Of a stretch of 64,000 nucleotides of DNA, positions 59,914 to 64,000 are shown one piece after another. Every line of letters begins with the position of its first letter. The stretch's first letter is position 1. The position numbers and the translations under genes are program-made. The stretch is from assembly GCA_037385045.1 (NCBI GenBank), contig JARRNJ010000009.1:19512-83511 (forward strand), given 5' to 3'. Under the pieces are notes generated by a model. That model had not been told where the DNA came from. It was given only the letters and a program-made list of their open reading frames with translations, and did not search any database. This stretch comes from JARRNJ01 sp037385045. GTDB lineage: Bacteria > Pseudomonadota > Gammaproteobacteria > JASBUN01.

Positions 59914-61044
59914 ATGAGCGTCCAATGCCAAACCACCGCCAAACGCTCCACCGGCGCCAGCATGGGGTGGTTCGAACGTTACCTCACCCTGTGGGTGGCG
60001 CTGTGCATCATTGCCGGTATCGCCATCGGCCACTGGTTCCCCGGACCGGTGCAGGCCATGGGCCGCCTGGAGCTGGCCCAGGTCAACCTGCCGGTGGCGG
60101 CGCTGATCTGGCTGATGATCATTCCCATGCTGCTGAAGATCGACCTGCACGCGCTGGCGGGCGTGACGCAGTACTGGCGCGGCGTCGGCGTGACGCTGTT
60201 CGTCAACTGGGCCGTGAAGCCCTTCTCCATGGCGCTGTTGGCCTGGCTGTTCATCGGCGGGTTGTTCCGTCCCTGGCTGCCCGCCGCGCAGATCGACTCC
60301 TATATCGCCGGCCTGATCCTGCTCGCCGCCGCGCCGTGCACGGCCATGGTGTTCGTGTGGAGCCAGCTGAGCGAGGGCGAGCCCCATTTCACCCTCACCC
60401 AGGTGGCGCTGAACGACACCATCATGGTGTTCGCGTTCGCGCCCATCGTCGCACTGCTGCTCGGATTGTCGTCCATCACCGTGCCGTGGGATACGCTGCT
60501 GCTGTCCGTGGTGCTCTACATCGTCGTGCCATTGATAGCGGCCCAGCTTTGGCGGCGGGCATTGCTGCGCGGCAGCGCCGGCCCCGAGCGCCTGCAGGGC
60601 ACCCTCAAACGTCTGCACCCGTGGTCCCTGGGCGCCCTGCTGGCGACCCTGGTGCTGCTGTTCGGCTTCCAGGGCCAGCAGATCCTGTCCCAGCCGCTGG
60701 TGATCGTGCTCCTGGCGGTGCCGATTCTCATCCAGGTGTTCTTCAACTCCGGGCTCGCCTATCTACTGAACCGCGCAGTGCGCTCGCCCCATTGTGTCGC
60801 CGGCCCCTCGGCCCTGATCGGCGCCAGCAATTTCTTCGAACTGGCTGTCGCCACCGCCATCGCCCTGTTCGGGTTCGAGTCGGGCGCCGCCCTGGCCACC
60901 GTGGTGGGCGTATTGATCGAGGTGCCGGTGATGCTGGGCGCCGTGGCCGTGGTGAACCGCTCCCGTCACTGGTATGAACAACGCGCCGGCGTCGTCGCGC
61001 ACGAACAATGCTGCCCGCCCGGCGACGGGCAACCCGTCGGCTGA
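59914..61044 (+). CDS. acr3: Arsenite efflux transporter Acr3
   Basis: This 376-residue inner-membrane protein has ten helices and the Acr3 landmarks WLMIIPMLLKIDLHAL, FVNWAVKPFSMALLAW, LAAAPCTAMVFVWS (with the essential Cys) and GASNFFELAVATAIALFG. It exports As(OH)3 using the proton gradient. The C-terminal tail is unusually Cys/His-containing (VVAHEQCCPPG). It is the last ars gene. A space of 110 bases and a new ribosome site separate it from the universal stress protein. Confidence 0.96.
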   Translation: MSVQCQTTAKRSTGASMGWFERYLTLWVALCIIAGIAIGHWFPGPVQAMGRLELAQVNLPVAALIWLMIIPMLLKIDLHALAGVTQYWRGVGVTLFVNWAVKPFSMALLAWLFIGGLFRPWLPAAQIDSYIAGLILLAAAPCTAMVFVWSQLSEGEPHFTLTQVALNDTIMVFAFAPIVALLLGLSSITVPWDTLLLSVVLYIVVPLIAAQLWRRALLRGSAGPERLQGTLKRLHPWSLGALLATLVLLFGFQGQQILSQPLVIVLLAVPILIQVFFNSGLAYLLNRAVRSPHCVAGPSALIGASNFFELAVATAIALFGFESGAALATVVGVLIEVPVMLGAVAVVNRSRHWYEQRAGVVAHEQCCPPGDGQPVG

Positions 61045-61154
61045 TCGTGCGCCGACAGGCGCCCGCATCGGAAATCCTGCCTATACTTGGTCACGACGCC
61101 GGCGGCGCCATCCAGCGCGGGCAACGGCGATTGACGACGAAAGGAGAGCATCCG

Positions 61155-61601
61155 ATGTATCAGCGAATCCTGGTGGCGGTGGACGGCAGTCGCGTTTCAG
61201 ACCAAGCTCTGGACGAAGCCCTGCAGCTGGCGAAGGATCAGAACGCCGAGCTGCGCATCGTTCACGTGGTGGATACGGTCACCCTCAGCGTCGACACGGA
61301 ATTCGCCGACATAGCCCAATATCAGCAGAAACTTCATGCGGCAGGGCAGAAAGTCCTGAAGAAAGCCGAGGAGGCGGTGCAGCGCGCTGGCGGCAAAGCC
61401 GAAACCGCGCTGCTCGAGTTACAGATGTTGGGCCACCGCACCGCCAGCGCCATCGTCGACGAGGCGCAACGCTGGCAAGCGGATCTCATCGTGGTGGGCA
61501 CCCACGGCCGCCGCGGCATCAGTCATTTATTCATGGGCAGCGTCGCCGAGGGAGTGGCACAGCTCGCAAACGGTCCCGTACTGCTGATTCACGGCAAGTA
61601 G
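61155..61601 (+). CDS. Universal stress protein (UspA family)
   Basis: This 148-residue protein opens YQRILVAVDGSRVSDQALDEA. It has the ATP-binding signature VVGTHGRRGISHLFMGSVAEGV (Gly-x2-Gly-x9-Gly-Ser) ending in PVLLIHGK. The ATP-binding type is thus expected. AAGGAG is ahead of the ATG. It might be transcribed with acr3 or alone; it ends 36 bases before the converging LuxR gene. Confidence 0.92.
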   Translation: MYQRILVAVDGSRVSDQALDEALQLAKDQNAELRIVHVVDTVTLSVDTEFADIAQYQQKLHAAGQKVLKKAEEAVQRAGGKAETALLELQMLGHRTASAIVDEAQRWQADLIVVGTHGRRGISHLFMGSVAEGVAQLANGPVLLIHGK

Positions 61602-61637
61602 ACGCCCGCCCGCCGGGCGAAGCATGGCCGCAGCCGG

Positions 61638-62315
61638 CTACGCCAGATGCAGGCCGGCGCTGGTCTTGAGCAGCAGGCCCAACAGTGCGGCATGACTGTT
61701 GGTGTGGGTCTTGCGGTACAGGTTTTTCAGATGGAAGCGCACCGCATTCTCGGAAATCCCCATTGCCTCCACCAACCCGGCCCGGTCGTACCCGGCAGCA
61801 ATCAGATTCGCCGCCTGCGCCTCCCTCGGCGTAAGCGCCCACAACCGCTTCAAGGTCTGTGCGGACAGCGGGGCCGACTGACCCGAATCGGTAATCCACA
61901 CCGCCGCGTGTGGGCGGTCGGCACCGTCCGGCTTGCCGCTGCCGAGCAACGGCTGCGCGTAGACCAGGTACGGGTGCAGACCCGAACGCCGCGGAATCGC
62001 CAGCGCCGTTTGCTGATCGCCGGGCGTTTGGGCGGCGACGGCTTCGGCCACCAACCGCTGCAACAGCTGATCGTCGCCATCACGATTGGCCCGCAGGCGC
62101 GACTGGCGCAGGGACAGGCCGTCCTCGTTATCCAGGATACGGGATGCAGCGGTGTTCATTTCCATTACCACGGAAAAGCCATCGAGCAGCAACAAGCCGG
62201 CAACCAGCGTGTTGAATACCCCCGCCAACAAAGGCCATCGCGAAAACGCACCTTCCGCGCCACCGGGCTGCGTGGGCGGATCCGCCAGATCCAATGCCGC
62301 TTCGCTCTCGCTCAT
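61638..62315 (-). CDS. LuxR-family transcriptional regulator
   Basis: The 225-residue protein has a C-terminal LuxR helix-turn-helix at about 160-220 (LTPREAQAANLIAAGYDRAGLVE, then SENAVRFHLKNLYRKTHT). The N-terminal half (about 30-140) resembles a PAS-like sensor (VFNTLVAGLLLLDGFSVVMEMN), with no phospho-receiver. The signal is unknown. The ATG at 62315 has GGAGG nine bases ahead. Its regulatory region is shared with the hypothetical gene on the plus strand some 900 bases away. Confidence 0.85.
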   Translation of the reverse strand: MSESEAALDLADPPTQPGGAEGAFSRWPLLAGVFNTLVAGLLLLDGFSVVMEMNTAASRILDNEDGLSLRQSRLRANRDGDDQLLQRLVAEAVAAQTPGDQQTALAIPRRSGLHPYLVYAQPLLGSGKPDGADRPHAAVWITDSGQSAPLSAQTLKRLWALTPREAQAANLIAAGYDRAGLVEAMGISENAVRFHLKNLYRKTHTNSHAALLGLLLKTSAGLHLA

Positions 62316-63238
62316 GGGAAAGTGCCTCCGTCTCCACGCCAATGGGTCGTCTGATCGTTCGAGCATACCGCGCCTGCTGCCCCCGCGCCAGCGGATCGCC
62401 CTTGCGGAATGCCTTTAAGTTATTAAAAGATTGTCAGTTTCAACGTTACCAAATGTTCACGTCGGCGGGCACCGCGATCACGCCCAAAGACGGCAGCGAA
62501 AAAACCGTTCAGCCGCCCCTCCCTGCCCGTCATCGAACGCCGCCATCCCGACCGTCGCCGACGGAAACGAGCGCCGTAACGCATTTGGTATCGACAACAA
62601 CCAATGGAATGTCGTTACCCCCGCACAGCATCCTGGCGGCCGTGAGCATGCACCTCCGGCAAGTCAGCGTGCACTGGCGAATTTCATGTGTGCGGCAGTC
62701 ACCTGCGGGACCGTTCCCCGAGGCGGGCCGGGCCAGAAGCGTGCCGCGCCGACGGCCGGTCCGGGTGCAATGCGCCGAAAATCCGTCATCCGATGTTGCG
62801 TCTGCATACCGGTGCGGCCCGTGTCCCGTCCGGATTTACCAACGATTCCGTTACTTAACGAATGTGGCCCGAGTCTTGCCTCCTGTTTCGATATCAGGAA
62901 ACAACTGCCGGCGACTGTGGGCGTTGCCGTCACCGAACCACAACGTTCCCCACATGCTCGCCGGTCATCCAGCCTGGCCCGAGTCCTCCGAAGCAGCACT
63001 GTTGCCCCGCCCCAAAGGCGGGGCTTCTGTGTGCGCGTCCAGCACGGCCGGCCGGCGCCCGGATGCAGCTGGAGTCACCAGTTCCACCGCAACTCCCGCA
63101 GCTCAAAGCCCGACGTCGCAGGCCTTCGCCGCCGCTGCCGGCTGATCGCATCATCAGCCCCGGCCACATGGCATCACGCTGCGGTCACAATCCGCAGGCA
63201 CACTGGAGTCCACCCATGCCAACAAGGAACACCGAGCG
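62316..63238. other. Long divergent spacer between the LuxR gene and a hypothetical gene
   Basis: No gene is supported in these 923 bases. The first 140 bases are AT-rich (around 62410-62460) and probably contain the LuxR promoter. A GC hairpin at 63004-63024 is listed separately. Long frames on both strands have atypical composition. Confidence 0.45.
63004..63024 (+). terminator. Hairpin GCCCCGCC-CCAAA-GGCGGGGC, possible terminator
   Basis: A perfect eight-base-pair GC stem is followed by TTCTGTGT on the plus strand. It looks like an intrinsic terminator with a poor U-run, but no gene precedes it on that strand within 1.4 kb. It may therefore end a small RNA or be a stray element. Confidence 0.35.
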
Positions 63239-63682
63239 ATGGACACTCAATGCACCGATGGCAATTGCAGGTGGAACGATCTGGACCGGCACCTGGAACA
63301 GGTACTGCGCATCCTGGCCAACCTCATCCAGGCCGGCACCATATGCCGCTGCGTATTGGACTTCGACGCAGACCATGTCGGGTTGATGAACCGGGCCGAG
63401 CCCGGGCGGATGCGGTTTTACAGCGTCAACGGCCTGCTCGGTCAGACATGCGTTGTCCCGGCGCGATCCGCGTACGGGCGCGCAGCCGGACCGCACGACC
63501 TGCCCTGGGCATTGGCCAACGTCGCCGACCTGCGCCGGCGGCGGCAGCAGCCACTGCATCAGGCCTCACTTGATCTTGAAGGTGGATGGACGACGCTTCG
63601 CTTCGTCGACGGACGCATCCGCACCGCACCGCTGGAGTGTCTGCCGGTGAACGGATACCCGGGGCGCCGGCTGGCGTCCTGA
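63239..63682 (+). CDS. Hypothetical protein
   Basis: This is a 147-residue product with two cysteines near the start (DTQCTDGNCRW), a helix LDRHLEQVLRILANLIQAG, and segments GGWTTLRFVDGRIRTAPLE and CLPVNGYPG. No family is recognised and no membrane segment is present. AAGGA lies nine bases ahead of the ATG, which supports translation. It converges with the HPP-family gene, 33 bases between stops. It may not be a conserved gene; codon composition is acceptable. Confidence 0.5.
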   Translation: MDTQCTDGNCRWNDLDRHLEQVLRILANLIQAGTICRCVLDFDADHVGLMNRAEPGRMRFYSVNGLLGQTCVVPARSAYGRAAGPHDLPWALANVADLRRRRQQPLHQASLDLEGGWTTLRFVDGRIRTAPLECLPVNGYPGRRLAS

Positions 63683-63715
63683 AGCCAAACGGGGCCGAAA
63701 ACCGCAGCCGAAGGA

Positions 63716-64000
63716 TCAAAACCAGATCTCGGGATAGCGGCGCGTGGCGGGAATGTTGTTCACCAGCAAAGCCACCGCCAGCAAAATCAGCGGCCCGAGG
63801 GTAGCCGGCAGCAGGACGTAGTAGAAACCCAAATGGTGAACCGTGGGCGATCCGATGACGGCAATAAGCGCGGTGGCCCCACCGGGCGGATGCAGCGTTC
63901 GGGTGGCGTGCATTGCGGCGATGGCGGTCGCCACCGCGGCCGCCTCCGCCACCCACGGGTAGTGATGCAGCAGCTTCCAGGCGAGAACCCCGACGATCGC
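63716..64000 (-). CDS. HPP-family membrane protein, C-terminal part (cut by window edge)
   Basis: The last 94 codons lie in the window; the start is beyond 64000. It shows the family-naming motif TLHPPGGATALIAVIG, a helix LGFYYVLLPATLGPLILLAVALLVNNI and ends RRYPEIWF. HPP-family proteins are integral membrane proteins; some plant and cyanobacterial members transport nitrite, while most bacterial ones are uncharacterised. The preceding helix (VAEAAAVATAIAAMHATR) is also typical. Confidence 0.85.
   Translation of the reverse strand, partial: AIVGVLAWKLLHHYPWVAEAAAVATAIAAMHATRTLHPPGGATALIAVIGSPTVHHLGFYYVLLPATLGPLILLAVALLVNNIPATRRYPEIWF

Overview
This is a contiguous, gene-dense, GC-rich chromosomal stretch. 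It reads as a Gram-negative proteobacterium, most likely a gammaproteobacterium with a respiratory or sulfur-oxidiser-like lifestyle. The support is a TamA/TamB outer-membrane assembly pair, sigma-54-type regulation, cytochrome bd, a Tat-exported formate dehydrogenase, a tungsten-type aldehyde oxidoreductase and an isocitrate lyase. There is no rRNA or tRNA gene, so the taxonomic guess is inference. I found no insertion sequence, prophage or CRISPR array.

Region 1 (1-12749) is a molybdo/tungsto-enzyme block. A minus-strand formate dehydrogenase locus runs off the left edge: FdhA, a small Tat-signal protein, a TorD chaperone, a multi-cluster ferredoxin, and DUF3306 and DUF3305 proteins. Behind a good -24/-12 promoter lie a DUF6494-like protein and a sigma-54 activator with a degenerate receiver. 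On the plus strand are mobA, moeA, moaB, moaA, fdhD, a DNA-binding/ligand-binding regulator and a DUF6505-like protein, which supply cofactor, insertion and control.

Region 2 (12750-23970) holds cytochrome bd oxidase (cydA, cydB and a CydX-like subunit). A lower-GC ECF-type cobalt/nickel transporter comes next, then cydD-cydC on the opposite strand, converging on the transporter. Region 3 (23971-29317) has a LysR-type regulator with a damaged DNA-binding domain next to isocitrate lyase, a BON-domain protein, an R3H/AAA ATPase and a small secreted protein.

Region 4 (29318-37147) is the least familiar part. It contains a nine-unit 18-bp tandem repeat and a large protein with a signal peptide and the two catalytic domains of a PEP-synthase/glucan-water-dikinase-like phosphotransferase. 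Two class-A beta-lactamase-like serine hydrolases follow, one read entirely antisense to the tail of the other. Then come a membrane protein resembling ATP/ADP translocases and an FHA protein with a C-terminal membrane anchor. Together they could form an envelope ATP-dependent phosphotransfer system; this is inference.

Region 5 (37148-47178) has a complete branched-chain amino-acid-type ABC transporter (five genes), a repeat-rich spacer, and a phosphoesterase gene broken by a 14-bp tandem duplication. It also has a secreted HExxH protein, a glycosyltransferase-like protein and an SO_0444/ArsP-type permease. Region 6 (47179-51864) is an aldehyde ferredoxin oxidoreductase operon: ferredoxin, AOR, FAD subunit, MoaD-like protein and a small unknown. 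Region 7 (51887-64000) has tamA-tamB, an arsenic operon (arsR, arsI, arsC, metallo-beta-lactamase-fold protein, acr3), a universal stress protein, a LuxR regulator, a hypothetical gene and the end of an HPP-family membrane protein.
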